DNA of 64,000 bases from Alphaproteobacteria bacterium (GTDB lineage: Bacteria > Pseudomonadota > Alphaproteobacteria > Rhizobiales > BM303). The notes under the pieces are model-generated. The model saw nothing but the letters and a program-made list of their open reading frames with translations, was not told the DNA's origin and ran no database searches. The stretch's first letter is position 1. The number at the start of each line of letters is the position of its first letter. The stretch lies in NCBI GenBank assembly GCA_024275895.1, contig JAJRYE010000106.1, forward strand, positions 18,815 through 82,814. The letters run 5' to 3'. This document shows, in pieces, positions 43,388 through 53,663 of the stretch. The position numbers and the translations under genes were made by a program.

Positions 43388-45336
43388 GGCTTTGCCGTCA
43401 GCAGCGTGATGATGAAACAGGCGCCTTCGGGGGGCTGGTTTTGCGCTTTCATGGAACCTCCAAAATCCTTGATAATATTATAGGAGATACTCAACCCCAG
43501 CCCAAGCCCCTCGCCAACGGTCTTGGTGGTAAAAAACGGATCGAAAATTCGCAGCAGGGTTTTGTCGTCAAACCCTTGTCCCGTATCGCAAATCCTGATC
43601 CGGGTTTTGTTGCGCGTCTGCCGGACACGAACATCCAGTGATTTTGTCTTCGCCCCTTTCATGGCGTCAAGTGCATTGCCAAAAACATTCAGCAAAACCT
43701 GCTCCAGCCGGTTTTCCCCCGCGCGGACCAGAACCGGCCCGTCGGGATATTCAAGGCCGATATTAACCGCCTCGTCCCGGATGCGTCCCTGAAGTAAATC
43801 CAGAGCGGCGGAAATCACGCTTTTTAATTCCGCCGTGCCGATATGACGCGAGGGCTTGCGCGCCAGGGTTTTCAGATGATTGATCTTTTTCGCCATGGAG
43901 GTTGAGAGTTTTGATATCTTCTCCAGATTTTGCGCCGCATCCGCCATCTTTCCCCGCTCCATATTCACCGCCGCGTTATGGGCCTGAAAGCGCAAGGCCG
44001 CCAGGGGCTGGTTGAGATCATGCGCCACACCCGCGGCAAGCTGGCCGAGGGCGGCGAGCTTTCCCGCCTGCACCAGCTCGCGCTGGGTTTCGGATATGGT
44101 ATCGCGGAAAACCTCCAATGCGGCGGCCATATCGGCGATCTCGTCGGCGCCGCCGGAGGGAACATCGGCGCCAAGATCGCCATCGGCGATTTTGCGCATG
44201 GCGGTTTTCAGGCCGGTAATGCGCCCCACCAGAGAGCGGCCGACATAAAGCCACACCATTAAAATCGCAATCACAATACTGCCCAGCGCCGCCCAGATGA
44301 GGAGCGATTTGGCCTGGGCGGTAATCTCGCCCGCCCGGCGCGAGGCTTTTGTGGTCTGGGCTCTTATCTGCGCGCTCAGGGCGGATATACGGGTTTGAAA
44401 CGCCTGCACCAGAGCGCGGCTCGCGCCCAGCAATCCAGCATTGCGCATTTGCAGTTTTAAAGCCTCCCGGCGCAAATCAAACAGGGAATCGGGGCCTTTG
44501 GTGAATTTCAGGATGGCGCTTGCCGATTGCCTCAGGGCGGTTAGCTCGGGCTGTTTTCCCAGCGATTCAAGGTCCTGTCCGATCGGAGCGCCCGCCTCGC
44601 CGGCAAAAAGCAGGATATCGTTCAACTCCGGTGTATCAACCGCATTGGCGGCCCTGAAAATCAGGCCGACCAGCAGGTTAATGGAGGATTTGAGGCGTAA
44701 TAAAGCCTCATGCTGGCGCAATCTTGCATCAAGATCGCCAAAGCGGCGCCGCTTTGCATCCGGGGACAGTTTCCCCTGGCCGGCCTGGGGCGATTGCCGC
44801 AAACGGCGTAAATCCAGCCCGATGCTGAACCGGGCATCCTCGATGAGCGGATCAATCTCGTCAAGAAAATCCGCATGCGCCCATCTCAGGCGTTCGGTCA
44901 GCTCGCGGTTGCGCCGCCCGAACCAGAATTTGCGCCTGACATTGGCGTCCAGCGAGCGCAGCGCCGATGCCACCGCGTCGAGCTGGGTCTGCAAGGAGCT
45001 TTGCTGCGTTTGGCCGATCCCGTAATCGCCCAGGCTCTGGATAAGCGTATCCGTGCCGTGAATGGAATCCATCAGCCGCGCCCAGACCCGGTCTCTGGCG
45101 CGCCCGGTCTCGACCGAAACCAGAATGGGCGCGGTGGCCACAATCTCCGAGCTTCTTGCCGTCAACTCCGAGGCGAGGGAAAACCCCGGAATATCCCGGC
45201 CGATAATCGCATTCAGACTGGCGCTGAGTTTTTCATAGGTAACCCAGGCCGCGATGGACGAAACCACCGTGACCAGCGCCACAAGCCCGAAAGCGGCAAA
45301 CATACGGGCGCGGATGCCAAACCCGGACAACTTCAT
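43384..45336 (-). CDS. Sensor histidine kinase (PgtB/DctB-like)
   Basis: 650 aa. TM1 is at about 10-32, followed by a large periplasmic region (about 35-340), TM2 at about 342-365 (LLIWAALGSIVIAILMVWLY) and a HAMP domain (GLKTAMRKIADGDLGADVP). The HisKA motif is GVAHDLNQPLAALRFQ and the HATPase has GENRLEQVLLNVFGNALDAM and ICDTGQGFDDK. The gene overlaps the downstream response regulator (ATGA) and the upstream regulatory binding protein (4 bp). That order equals pgtC-pgtB-pgtA, so the periplasmic domain probably reads ligand-loaded binding protein. Confidence 0.92.
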   Translation of the reverse strand: MKLSGFGIRARMFAAFGLVALVTVVSSIAAWVTYEKLSASLNAIIGRDIPGFSLASELTARSSEIVATAPILVSVETGRARDRVWARLMDSIHGTDTLIQSLGDYGIGQTQQSSLQTQLDAVASALRSLDANVRRKFWFGRRNRELTERLRWAHADFLDEIDPLIEDARFSIGLDLRRLRQSPQAGQGKLSPDAKRRRFGDLDARLRQHEALLRLKSSINLLVGLIFRAANAVDTPELNDILLFAGEAGAPIGQDLESLGKQPELTALRQSASAILKFTKGPDSLFDLRREALKLQMRNAGLLGASRALVQAFQTRISALSAQIRAQTTKASRRAGEITAQAKSLLIWAALGSIVIAILMVWLYVGRSLVGRITGLKTAMRKIADGDLGADVPSGGADEIADMAAALEVFRDTISETQRELVQAGKLAALGQLAAGVAHDLNQPLAALRFQAHNAAVNMERGKMADAAQNLEKISKLSTSMAKKINHLKTLARKPSRHIGTAELKSVISAALDLLQGRIRDEAVNIGLEYPDGPVLVRAGENRLEQVLLNVFGNALDAMKGAKTKSLDVRVRQTRNKTRIRICDTGQGFDDKTLLRIFDPFFTTKTVGEGLGLGLSISYNIIKDFGGSMKAQNQPPEGACFIITLLTAKP

Positions 45337-46703
45337 TGCAGGGACGGCCCTTTCCCCGCCGCTTCAAGACGCGAGAGGACATTCTCGGCAATCCGGGCCG
45401 CCTTGCTATAGCGCGCCAGCGCATCGGCGCGCCATTTCGCCTCAAGTTCCGACTGTCCGGCGGAGACGGAAAACCCCGGCTTGTGACGTGAAAACAAGCC
45501 GTTGATTTTTGAATCGCGCGACATCTCGTCATCAACAGGGATGCGGAAAATCAAATTCCGCGCCTCGGATATGGCTATTTCCATATCCGCCTGCTCTTCG
45601 CCGGCAAGCTTTCGTTCCGCCTTGTGAATGAGCGACCAGGCCTCTTTAAGCTCGCGCAGGCGATAGGTGACAAGCTGGTCAAACAGCGCATTCACCAGAT
45701 GGTAGCGCCGGCGTGAAAGAGAGCTGTCAAAAAGCAGGGAATCGCGTCTTGAGGCGCCTTTGAAGGGATTGGGAAATCCGGCCGGGGCGTATTGGTAAAT
45801 ATCCGGATTGACCGGCAGGCGGCTGATGGCGGGCTGAAACAAAAACCTTTGCCCCGCATCAGAGATGACAAAACGGATGAAACGGGCCGCTTGCTCCGGG
45901 TTTTTGGCGCCTTTGATCATGGCGATATTGGCGGGCAGCATCACGGTTTGTTCCGGATAGACGAATTTTACCGGATGGCCCTGCGCCCGGGACATCAGCC
46001 CGAAAAAATCAATCACCAGGCCGGCGCCAAAGCGTCCCTCTTCAACGCCGTGGCGCACGCCGTAACTGCGGGCGGTGATGGTGGCCAGATTGCCGCCGAT
46101 CTCCAGTAATGTGCGCCAGCCCTCATCCCAGCCCTTGCTTTGCAAAATAATCTCGACAATCAGATGGGTTGTTCCCGAGCGCGAAGGTGCGGATAATCCC
46201 AGATGGTTTTCATAAATGCCCTTTCGCAAATCATCCCAGCTTTGCGGCTCCGGCAGATGGCGGCTTTGCAGATAATCCGTGTTCCACATAATGCCATATC
46301 CCGAGATGGCAAAGCCGAGATAATAGCCATCGGGATCATTGAGCGGATAGCCGCCGATCTGCGCTGTCGCGGCAAGGGCCGGGTTTTGCAGTTTGGCCAG
46401 ATCCCCCGACTGCTTGAGCACTTCAAAGGCATCGGGCGCGGAGGCCCAGAACAGATCGACCTGATGGTTTTGCCCGTCCTGAATATAGGAAATCGCCGCC
46501 GAGGTTTTCTTGTTGAGAACAAAAAGCTCAATATCGGGGTTTTTTTTCTCAAACGCGATCTTGAACGGCTGATAAACCGCATCGGGAAAAGATGTCAGGA
46601 GAATAAGGGGCGAGCGCTCCTGGCCCATAGCAGCGGCAAGCGGTAACAGGAACAACCCCGCCCATAAAATGGCGAACAGCGCTCCTGATTTATATTTTGG
46701 CAT
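45333..46703 (-). CDS. Regulatory periplasmic binding protein (PgtC-like)
   Basis: About 456 aa with a signal peptide (YKSGALFAILWAGLFLLPLA). It aligns along its length with the transport binding protein at 40455: FKIAFEKKNPDIELFVLNKK, DLFWASAPDAFEVLKQ, LNDPDGYYLGFAISGYGIMW, LSAPSRSGTTHLIVE and FGAGLVIDFFGL. In the Salmonella Pgt system the PgtC protein signals to the kinase PgtB rather than to a transporter; the overlap with the kinase gene fits that role. Start chosen at 46703 so that the signal peptide is N-terminal; starts at 46727 or 46772 are possible but would enter the regB end. Confidence 0.85.
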   Translation of the reverse strand: MPKYKSGALFAILWAGLFLLPLAAAMGQERSPLILLTSFPDAVYQPFKIAFEKKNPDIELFVLNKKTSAAISYIQDGQNHQVDLFWASAPDAFEVLKQSGDLAKLQNPALAATAQIGGYPLNDPDGYYLGFAISGYGIMWNTDYLQSRHLPEPQSWDDLRKGIYENHLGLSAPSRSGTTHLIVEIILQSKGWDEGWRTLLEIGGNLATITARSYGVRHGVEEGRFGAGLVIDFFGLMSRAQGHPVKFVYPEQTVMLPANIAMIKGAKNPEQAARFIRFVISDAGQRFLFQPAISRLPVNPDIYQYAPAGFPNPFKGASRRDSLLFDSSLSRRRYHLVNALFDQLVTYRLRELKEAWSLIHKAERKLAGEEQADMEIAISEARNLIFRIPVDDEMSRDSKINGLFSRHKPGFSVSAGQSELEAKWRADALARYSKAARIAENVLSRLEAAGKGPSLQ

Positions 46704-46743
46704 ATCCGCTGGCTCCGGGTTCATCATAATCAGCAAAATGTGA

Positions 46744-48120
46744 TCAATCTTGCGGCGGCGGTGTATTTTCAAATACCGGACGCGGCCAGATCAGTTCAAT
46801 AACAGCGCCATGCGCTGGCGCTTTGGCGTTAAAAACCCGAACCCGTGCGCCCGAGCGCTCCAGAAGGGTTTTGGCGATAAAAAATCCCAGCCCCATTCCC
46901 GAAGACCCGGCTCCGGGGGGCGGTGATGATAATTCCGGGCGGGTGGAGATAAACGGCTCGCCAAGTTTTTGCAGCAGGTTTTCGGCAAATCCGGGACCAT
47001 CATCCAAGATTGTGATGGTCACTTCATAAGCGGTCCATCTTCCCGTCAGGGAAACCTTGCTGCGCGCGTAATCAAGCGCATTGGCCAGCATGTTCCCCAA
47101 CCCGTACGACATGCCGGCGCTACGCCATCTTTCCGGTTCCGCGCCGCAGCCATCGCCGCTGGCGCGGCAGGATATGGAGATCTCCTTGCTCTCGAGCGCC
47201 CTGTAAGGTTCGGCGATCTCCTCAAGAATTTCGCTCAGCCGCACCCGGTCGAGCAGTGCGTCGGGCTCGCGTTTGTGGTTTGTCAGCGTCCCCAATATCG
47301 TCCGGCAACGATTGATCTGCTCGCGCAGAAGATCAAGATCTTCCCTGACCGCTTCATTTGACGCCAGTTCACGGCGCAGCTCGCTTGTGGTGATCGCGAT
47401 TGTCCCCAGCGGCGTCCCCAGCTCATGCGCCGCCGCCGCCGCCAGACCATCCAGCGCCGAAAATTGCTGCTCGCGCGCCAGAACAAGCTCGGTTGCCGCC
47501 AGGGCATCCGACATCCGCCGCGATTCATCGGCAATCCGCCAAGCGTAAAATGTGATAAACAGCAACGAGATGACAAGCGAGGCCCAGATCCCCGCCAGAT
47601 AAACCGTATCAAGCCTGAACTCGACACCGGCTGTCCAGGGCAGCGGCAGATGGAAGAAAACCAGCAGCGAGGCGGCGTTGATGGTCAATCCGCCCAGCGC
47701 CAGCGTATAGCGCAGCGGCAGGGCGGAGGCGGACACCGTAACCGGAACCAGAAACAAAAAGGCGAAGGGATTGGTCAGCCCGCCGGTCAGATATAAAAGA
47801 AAGGCCAGTTGCAAAATATCATAGCCCAGCAAAGCGCCGGCGGCCGGGTCTTTCAAGCGCGTATTGGCCGGAAAGTGAACCGTCAGCCCGACATTGAGCG
47901 CAACCGAAAGGGCGATAATCACCAGGCAGGGGATGAAGGGCAGGTCAAACTCCAGCACCGTGCTCACAAGAACAAGAGATACCGCCTGACCGACCACCGC
48001 CAGCCAGCGTAGAAAAACCAGTGTACGCAGCCGTAACCGCCCGCCGAAAAAACTCAGGCGGGAGGCCGGGTCGGTTTGGCCTTTAAGGAGGGCCGACATA
48101 TTCCAGTGCAGAGCTTTCAT
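46744..48120 (-). CDS. regB: RegB/PrrB/ActS-type redox sensor histidine kinase
   Basis: About 458 aa. Six N-terminal membrane helices include the RegB quinone-binding heptapeptide GGLTNPF (in LYLTGGLTNPFAFLFLVPV). The H-box is AAAAAHELGTPLGTIAITTS, and a Cys follows in EQINRCRTILGTL, like the redox-active Cys of RegB. The HATPase is C-terminal (ILDDGPGFAENLLQKLGEPF, GMGLGFFIAKTLL). RegB responds to ubiquinone redox state. Its usual partner RegA is not next to it; instead it precedes the PgtCBA-like genes. The start is uncertain (48099, 48120, or TTG at 48156). Confidence 0.88.
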   Translation of the reverse strand: MKALHWNMSALLKGQTDPASRLSFFGGRLRLRTLVFLRWLAVVGQAVSLVLVSTVLEFDLPFIPCLVIIALSVALNVGLTVHFPANTRLKDPAAGALLGYDILQLAFLLYLTGGLTNPFAFLFLVPVTVSASALPLRYTLALGGLTINAASLLVFFHLPLPWTAGVEFRLDTVYLAGIWASLVISLLFITFYAWRIADESRRMSDALAATELVLAREQQFSALDGLAAAAAHELGTPLGTIAITTSELRRELASNEAVREDLDLLREQINRCRTILGTLTNHKREPDALLDRVRLSEILEEIAEPYRALESKEISISCRASGDGCGAEPERWRSAGMSYGLGNMLANALDYARSKVSLTGRWTAYEVTITILDDGPGFAENLLQKLGEPFISTRPELSSPPPGAGSSGMGLGFFIAKTLLERSGARVRVFNAKAPAHGAVIELIWPRPVFENTPPPQD

Positions 48121-48211
48121 CAGGATGATTAGAGCAGTGAACCGGCCAAATCTCAACCGGAGATTCTTCTGAACCCCGGCTATGCGCCATACATTCGTAT
48201 ATCTGCATATC

Positions 48212-48240
48212 TTGACGAATCCGGCCCTGGTGCTTAACTA
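48212..48240 (+). promoter_or_regulatory. Sigma-70-type promoter of trxA
   Basis: TTGACG at 48212-48217, a 17-bp spacer, and TAACTA at 48235-48240. The leader to the trxA ATG is about 60 nt and ends with GGAGAATAATATAAA, giving a clear ribosome site. Confidence 0.5.
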
Positions 48241-48305
48241 CGCCTGAGAGAGACATATAGTGACCGGCGCGCGGTGCGCCGTTCCCAGATGGAGAATAAT
48301 ATAAA

Positions 48306-48626
48306 ATGGCAACCGAACAAGTTTCTGATGCAAGCTTTGAAAGCGATGTGCTGGGGTCCGAACAGCCAGTGATTGTGGATTTCTGGGCGGAATGGTGCGC
48401 CCCGTGCAAAATGATCGGTCCCTCGCTCGAAGAGCTGGCGGCGGAAATGGACGGGAAGATCAAGATTGCCAAGATGAATATCGACGAAAACCCGACAACC
48501 CCGACCAAATACGGCGTTCGCGGCATTCCGACCCTGATGCTTTTCAAGAACGGCGAGGTTGCTTCCATGAAGGTCGGCGCCCTGCCCAAAGGCAAGATCA
48601 AGGACTGGATTGAAGGCGAGATTTAA
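48306..48626 (+). CDS. trxA: Thioredoxin 1
   Basis: 106 aa cytosolic dithiol reductant. The active site is WCAPCK in VIVDFWAEWCAPCKMIGPSL, with the cis-Pro segment RGIPTLMLFKNGE. Standard length and no signal peptide. A GGAG lies 9-12 nt before the ATG. It is divergent from regB and convergent with folC (4-bp overlap of stops). The trxA-folC-accD-trpA neighbourhood is typical of alphaproteobacteria. Confidence 0.97.
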   Translation: MATEQVSDASFESDVLGSEQPVIVDFWAEWCAPCKMIGPSLEELAAEMDGKIKIAKMNIDENPTTPTKYGVRGIPTLMLFKNGEVASMKVGALPKGKIKDWIEGEI

Positions 48627-49933
48627 TCGCGCCCGTTTTCTTTCAGGACATGCCCGGCCAGATAAAGTGACCCGGTAATCAAAATGCGCGGCGGAACGCC
48701 GGTTTTGTGATCACAAAGGGCAAGGGCTGCGCGGATATCCGTGCTGGTGAAGGCGACATGTCCCTCCTTCGTTGCGCTCTCGCGCAACGAGAGGGCGGTG
48801 GCCGCGTTCTCTTCGCCCGGGATGGTCAGGGTGACGGCCATGGCGGCAAGGTCGCGGAACGGCGCCAGAAAACCCGCCGCATCCTTGGCGCGCATCATCC
48901 CCAAAATCAGGCAAAACGGTTTGGGCGCGCGCTCCTCCAGCCGCGCCATGGCGGCGGCAAGGACAAGAGCGGCCGCCGGGTTGTGGCCGCCATCAAGCCA
49001 GACTTCCGCCCCCTGGCGAAGGCCCCGAACCAGATTTCCGCGACCGATGCGTTGCAAACGCCCCGGCCAGCGGGCGCTTTTAAGCCCCGTTGCCATATGG
49101 GCCTCATTCAGACCTCCAGGATCAAGCGCGCGCAGGGCGGCAATGGCCAGCCCGGCATTTTCAACCTGGTGATAGCCGCCGAGGGCAGGAAGTGGCAGGT
49201 CAAGCAATCCGGCGCTGTCCTGATAGACAAGGCGGCCATGCTGTTCAAAAACCTGCCAGTCCCGGCCGTGTTCCAGAAGCGGCGCGTTTAAAGCCGCAGT
49301 GCGCGCCTCAATCACCGCCAGGGCCTCTTCATCCTGCGGGCCGGTTACGCAGGCAACCTCTTTTTTAATAATCCCGGCCTTTTCAAAAGCGATTTTCGCC
49401 AATGTGGGGCCCAGAAACTCATGATGGTCATGTGAGACGGGGGTAATTATAGCCAGCGCCGGTTTTGCAATCACATTGGTGGCGTCAAAGCGCCCGCCGA
49501 GCCCGGTTTCCAGCAGAACGAAATCGGCCCGGTTTTGCGAAAAAGCATAAAACGCCGCCGCGGTTGTAATTTCAAAAAAGGTAATGGGAGCCCCGGCATT
49601 GACACGCTCGCAATGCTCCAGAATCCGTGCCAGTTCCGCCTCGTCAACCGGTTTTGCCCCGCCCTTGCCGCCAAGCGCGATGCGCTCGTGAAACCGCACC
49701 AGATGGGGGGATGTATAGACATGCACCCGTTTGCCCGCCGCCTCCAGCATGGCGCGGATAAAGGCAAGGGTCGAGCCCTTGCCATTGGTGCCGGCGATAT
49801 GAATAACGGGGGGCAGCTTGTCCTGCGGATTGCCCAGCGACGCCAGCAAACGGCGAACCCGGCCCAGTGAGAGATCAATCCGTTTCGGATGTAGCTCAAG
49901 CAGCCGTTTGAGGATTTGATCGCTTGTTTGCAT
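48623..49933 (-). CDS. folC: Bifunctional dihydrofolate / folylpolyglutamate synthase
   Basis: 436 aa Mur-ligase-like ATP-dependent enzyme. The P-loop is HIAGTNGKGSTLAFIRAML, with HVYTSPHLVRFHERI and LLETGLGGRFDATNVI (omega loop and metal region), VSHDHHEFLG, and the C-terminal WLDGGHNPAAA. It adds glutamate to dihydropteroate and folates. It follows accD by 11 bp on the same strand. Confidence 0.96.
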   Translation of the reverse strand: MQTSDQILKRLLELHPKRIDLSLGRVRRLLASLGNPQDKLPPVIHIAGTNGKGSTLAFIRAMLEAAGKRVHVYTSPHLVRFHERIALGGKGGAKPVDEAELARILEHCERVNAGAPITFFEITTAAAFYAFSQNRADFVLLETGLGGRFDATNVIAKPALAIITPVSHDHHEFLGPTLAKIAFEKAGIIKKEVACVTGPQDEEALAVIEARTAALNAPLLEHGRDWQVFEQHGRLVYQDSAGLLDLPLPALGGYHQVENAGLAIAALRALDPGGLNEAHMATGLKSARWPGRLQRIGRGNLVRGLRQGAEVWLDGGHNPAAALVLAAAMARLEERAPKPFCLILGMMRAKDAAGFLAPFRDLAAMAVTLTIPGEENAATALSLRESATKEGHVAFTSTDIRAALALCDHKTGVPPRILITGSLYLAGHVLKENGRD

Positions 49934-49944
49934 GAAGCTGAAGC

Positions 49945-50925
49945 TTAACCGTCCCTGGCCTCGGCGTCCGCAGCCAGATTCTCGGTTTCCACCTCGTTTG
50001 TGATACCGCTCTCCGGTTCCGGCGTTTCCACATCCGGTTGCTGCGGCAGATCACCGGGGAAGGCATCCTCTCTCAAGGGGGACTGCTTCATGATTACCCG
50101 CAGCAGACGAATGAGCGTATCGCGCATGTCATGCCGGTGCACGACCATATCGATCATGCCGTGTTCCTGAAGATACTCGGCGCGCTGAAACCCCAGGGGA
50201 AGCTTTTCACGGATTGTCTGCTCGATCACCCGCGGACCGGCAAAACAGATCAGTGCGCCCGGCTCGGCGATATGAATATCCCCCAGCATGGCGTAAGAGG
50301 CGGTGACCCCGCCGGTGGTCGGATCGGTGAGCACGACAATATAGGGCAGACCGGCCTCGGCCAGCATCTGCACCGCAACGGTAGTGCGCGGCATCTGCAT
50401 CAGGGACAATATGCCCTCTTGCATGCGCGCGCCGCCCGAAGCGGCAAAGATGATAAAGGGCGCTTTTTCCTCAACCGCCTTTTCCATCCCCTGCACAATA
50501 GCAGCCCCTGCCGCCATGCCGAGCGAGCCGCCCATAAAGGCAAAATTCTGCACTGCGACAACGGTTTTGATCCCGCCCAGCAAACCGGTCGCCGCGGTGA
50601 CCGCATCCTCATGGCCGGTCTTGGCGCGCGCATCTTTGAGGCGCTCGGTATATCTGCGCTGGTCCCTGAATTTGAGCGGATCGGAGGGCGCGCTCCAGCC
50701 CTTGAGAATTTCATAGTCATCATCAAAAACCGATTTGAGCCGCGCTTCCACCGGCATTTTGAAATGATAGCCGCTGCCCGGGATCACATACTGGTTCTGC
50801 TCCAGATCGCGGTGATGCACCATCTGGCCGCTTTCGGGGCATTTGATCCAGAGATTCTCCGGCATGTCCTTTTTCGCCCACATGCCCTTGATTTTGGGCA
50901 GGACATCATTTGTGATCCAGTTCAT
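49945..50925 (-). CDS. accD: Acetyl-CoA carboxylase carboxyltransferase subunit beta
   Basis: 326 aa. Catalyses the carboxyltransferase half-reaction of malonyl-CoA synthesis with AccA. The crotonase-like core has [20 protein letters not shown] and [20 protein letters not shown]. The N-terminal zinc-finger region reads [20 protein letters not shown], then [12 protein letters not shown]: only one of the four Cys found in E. coli AccD remains, so no Zn site can form. This loss is seen in alphaproteobacterial AccD. A Glu-rich tail follows. It sits between trpA and folC. Confidence 0.96.
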   Translation of the reverse strand: MNWITNDVLPKIKGMWAKKDMPENLWIKCPESGQMVHHRDLEQNQYVIPGSGYHFKMPVEARLKSVFDDDYEILKGWSAPSDPLKFRDQRRYTERLKDARAKTGHEDAVTAATGLLGGIKTVVAVQNFAFMGGSLGMAAGAAIVQGMEKAVEEKAPFIIFAASGGARMQEGILSLMQMPRTTVAVQMLAEAGLPYIVVLTDPTTGGVTASYAMLGDIHIAEPGALICFAGPRVIEQTIREKLPLGFQRAEYLQEHGMIDMVVHRHDMRDTLIRLLRVIMKQSPLREDAFPGDLPQQPDVETPEPESGITNEVETENLAADAEARDG

Positions 50926-50962
50926 AGCAAAAACCTCTGACCGCTATATCGGGTTGTAAAAT

Positions 50963-51778
50963 CTATTTGCCGCGCCTTACGCCCGCCGCGATAAGGGCTG
51001 CCTTTTCTAGCACATCCTGCGCCGCATCGTTACCGTTTTGCACCGCATCTTCAATCTGGCGCACCAGAGCCGTACCGACAACGACCGCATCGGCGCAAGC
51101 GGCAATCCCGGCCGCCTGTTCCGCCGTGCTCACCCCGAAGCCAACCGCAACCGGCAAGCCGGTATGGGCCTTGATACGTTTTACGGCCGCGGCAACTTTT
51201 GCCACATCCGGGGTGGCCGCTCCGGTTATGCCGGTGATCGAGACATAATAGATGAACCCGCCGGCATTTTTCAAAACCAGCGGCAGACGCGCATCACCGG
51301 TTGTGGGCGCAACAAGACGGATAATGTCAATTCCGGCCGCTTTTGCCGGAATGCACAATTCGGCGTCTTCTTCCACCGGCAGATCGACAATGATCAGCCC
51401 GTCCACACCGGCTTCTTTTGCGTCTTTTAAAAACCGCTCCGGCCCATAGGCATAAACCGGATTGTAATAGCCCATCAGCACGATCGGGGTTTTCTCATCG
51501 CCCTCACGAAAAGCGCGCACCATCGCAAGCGTTTTGATCATGGTCTGACCCGCCGCCAGAGCGCGCTGGTTGGAAAGCTGGATTGCCGGGCCATCCGCCA
51601 TGGGGTCGGTAAAGGGCATGCCCAACTCGATAATATCGGCGCCGGCTGCGGGCAGTTTTTGCAGGATTTCCAGCGAGGTCGCATAATCGGGATCGCCGCA
51701 GGAAAAAAACGTGACAAAACCGGCCCGGCCCTGCGCCTTCAGTTCGGCAAAGCGCGCTGCAATACGGGTGCTGCTCAT
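50963..51778 (-). CDS. trpA: Tryptophan synthase alpha subunit
   Basis: About 271 aa TIM barrel that releases indole from indole-3-glycerol phosphate. It has [39 protein letters not shown] (catalytic Glu/Asp segment), [13 protein letters not shown], and the phosphate-binding [13 protein letters not shown]. The ATG at 51778 overlaps the trpB stop (51775-51778), typical translational coupling; an upstream in-frame start to 51841 lies inside trpB and is rejected. Confidence 0.97.
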   Translation of the reverse strand: MSSTRIAARFAELKAQGRAGFVTFFSCGDPDYATSLEILQKLPAAGADIIELGMPFTDPMADGPAIQLSNQRALAAGQTMIKTLAMVRAFREGDEKTPIVLMGYYNPVYAYGPERFLKDAKEAGVDGLIIVDLPVEEDAELCIPAKAAGIDIIRLVAPTTGDARLPLVLKNAGGFIYYVSITGITGAATPDVAKVAAAVKRIKAHTGLPVAVGFGVSTAEQAAGIAACADAVVVGTALVRQIEDAVQNGNDAAQDVLEKAALIAAGVRRGK

Positions 51779-53001
51779 GGCGTAATCTCCACGCCCAGAT
51801 GTTCGGCGACTGCAAAGACATCCTTGTCGCCGCGCCCGCACATATTCATCAGGATAATATGATCTTCGGGAAGCTCAGGAGCAATGCGGCTGACATAGGC
51901 CAGCGCATGCGAGGGCTCCAGCGCCGGGATAATGCCCTCAATCCGGCTGCAAAGCTGGAACGCCTCCAGCGCTTGCGAATCGGTTGCCGAGACATATTTC
52001 ACCCTGCCCGTATCGCGCAGCCAGGCATGCTCGGGGCCGATGCCGGGATAGTCCAGCCCGGCGGAAATCGAATGCCCCTCAATGATCTGCCCGTCGCCGT
52101 TCTGCAAAAGATAAGTGCGGTTGCCGTGCAGAACGCCGGGGCGGCCGCCGCTCAAAGAGGCCGCGTGATCGGGGGTCTCCAGCCCCTTGCCGCCGGCCTC
52201 GACGCCGTAGATTTCAACCTCCGCATCATCAAGGAAAGGATGAAACAGCCCGATGGCATTGGAGCCGCCGCCGATGCACGCCACCAGCATATCGGGCAGG
52301 CGTCCTTCGGCCTGCATCATCTGCTCCCTGGCTTCCGTGCCGATGATGGATTGAAAATCACGCACCATGGCCGGGTAGGGATGCGGCCCCGCCGCCGTGC
52401 CGATGATGTAAAACGTATCTTCGACATGGGTCACCCAGTCGCGCAGGGCCTCGTTCATGGCGTCCTTCAAGGTTCCCGCCCCCGCCGTAACCGCGCGGAT
52501 ATCCGCCCCCAGCAGCTTCATGCGGAACACATTGGGCTTTTGCCGCTCAATATCGGTGGCCCCCATGAACACCGTGCAGGGCAGGCCGAAACGGGCCGCC
52601 ACGGTCGCCACCGCAACCCCGTGCTGCCCGGCGCCGGTTTCGGCGATAATGCGGGTTTTTCCCATGCGTTTGGCGAGCAGGATTTGCCCGAGGCAGTTAT
52701 TGATCTTGTGGCTGCCGGTATGATTAAGCTCATCGCGCTTGAAATACACCTTCGCACCACCGAATTTTTCCGTCAGGCGCTCGGCAAAATAAAGCGGGCT
52801 GGGACGGCCGGCGTAATGGGCGTTAAGGTATTCAAGCTCGGTTTGAAAGGCCGGGTCGGCCTTCGCCGCCTCGTAAGCCGCCTCAAGGCTCAAAATGAGC
52901 GGCATCAGGGTTTCGGCCACGAAACGGCCGCCGTAAATGCCGAAATGCCCGTCCTCGTCAGGACCTGTTCGATAAGAATTTGGAGAGAGGATATTGGTCA
53001 C
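51775..53001 (-). CDS. trpB: Tryptophan synthase beta subunit
   Basis: 408 aa PLP enzyme that condenses indole with serine. The PLP lysine is in [20 protein letters not shown], and [19 protein letters not shown] and the phosphate loop [15 protein letters not shown] follow. It lies between trpF (17-bp gap) and trpA (4-bp overlap). Confidence 0.98.
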   Translation of the reverse strand: MTNILSPNSYRTGPDEDGHFGIYGGRFVAETLMPLILSLEAAYEAAKADPAFQTELEYLNAHYAGRPSPLYFAERLTEKFGGAKVYFKRDELNHTGSHKINNCLGQILLAKRMGKTRIIAETGAGQHGVAVATVAARFGLPCTVFMGATDIERQKPNVFRMKLLGADIRAVTAGAGTLKDAMNEALRDWVTHVEDTFYIIGTAAGPHPYPAMVRDFQSIIGTEAREQMMQAEGRLPDMLVACIGGGSNAIGLFHPFLDDAEVEIYGVEAGGKGLETPDHAASLSGGRPGVLHGNRTYLLQNGDGQIIEGHSISAGLDYPGIGPEHAWLRDTGRVKYVSATDSQALEAFQLCSRIEGIIPALEPSHALAYVSRIAPELPEDHIILMNMCGRGDKDVFAVAEHLGVEITP

Positions 53002-53018
53002 TTGGGGTAATGTTCCGC

Positions 53019-53663
53019 TTATAAGGATTTCACCGACCGGATAAAGGCTGCAATCTTGCCATTGTCCTTGATGCCCGGCGCGCTTTCAAGACTTGACGAG
53101 GCATCAACAATGGCGGCGTTTGTCAAACGGACCGCCTCACCGACATTTTCAGGAGTGAGGCCGCCCGCCAGAACAAACTCTTTTATAGGGCTTTGCGCCA
53201 GCAGTTTCCACTCAAAGCTCAGGGCGTTGCCACCGGGCAGGGCGCCGGGCATGTTTGCGGGCGTTTTGGCGTCAAACAGCACCTTGTCAGCAATGCCCTC
53301 ATAACGTACCGCGCCCGCGACATCACCTGCTGTGCGCACCGGCACCGCCTTCCAGACCGGACGACCAAATTTTGTACTGATCTCTTCAATGCGCTGCGGG
53401 CTCTCGCCGCCATGGGCCTGAAATATATCCGGGTCCAGCACCTTGATAATCTGCTCAATACACACATCATCGGCATTGACAATCAGCGCCACCTTGGCGA
53501 CATGCGCCGGGATGCCCGGCGCCAGCTCGCCTGCCTCACCATAGCTGACATGACGCGGGCTGGGCGGGTAAAAAACAAAGCCGAGATAATCCGCCCCCGC
53601 GCTCAGGGCGGCCTTGATACTGCTGTGCGAGTTCATGCCGCAGGTTTTGACCCGAACGCTCAT
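53019..53663 (-). CDS. trpF: Phosphoribosylanthranilate isomerase
   Basis: 214 aa TIM barrel; Amadori rearrangement in tryptophan synthesis. The N-terminal VKTCGMNS holds the catalytic Cys, then [18 protein letters not shown], and [15 protein letters not shown] with [15 protein letters not shown] form the phosphate site. The start at 53663 overlaps the pyrF stop at 53660. First of the trpF-trpB-trpA set. Confidence 0.96.
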   Translation of the reverse strand: MSVRVKTCGMNSHSSIKAALSAGADYLGFVFYPPSPRHVSYGEAGELAPGIPAHVAKVALIVNADDVCIEQIIKVLDPDIFQAHGGESPQRIEEISTKFGRPVWKAVPVRTAGDVAGAVRYEGIADKVLFDAKTPANMPGALPGGNALSFEWKLLAQSPIKEFVLAGGLTPENVGEAVRLTNAAIVDASSSLESAPGIKDNGKIAAFIRSVKSL

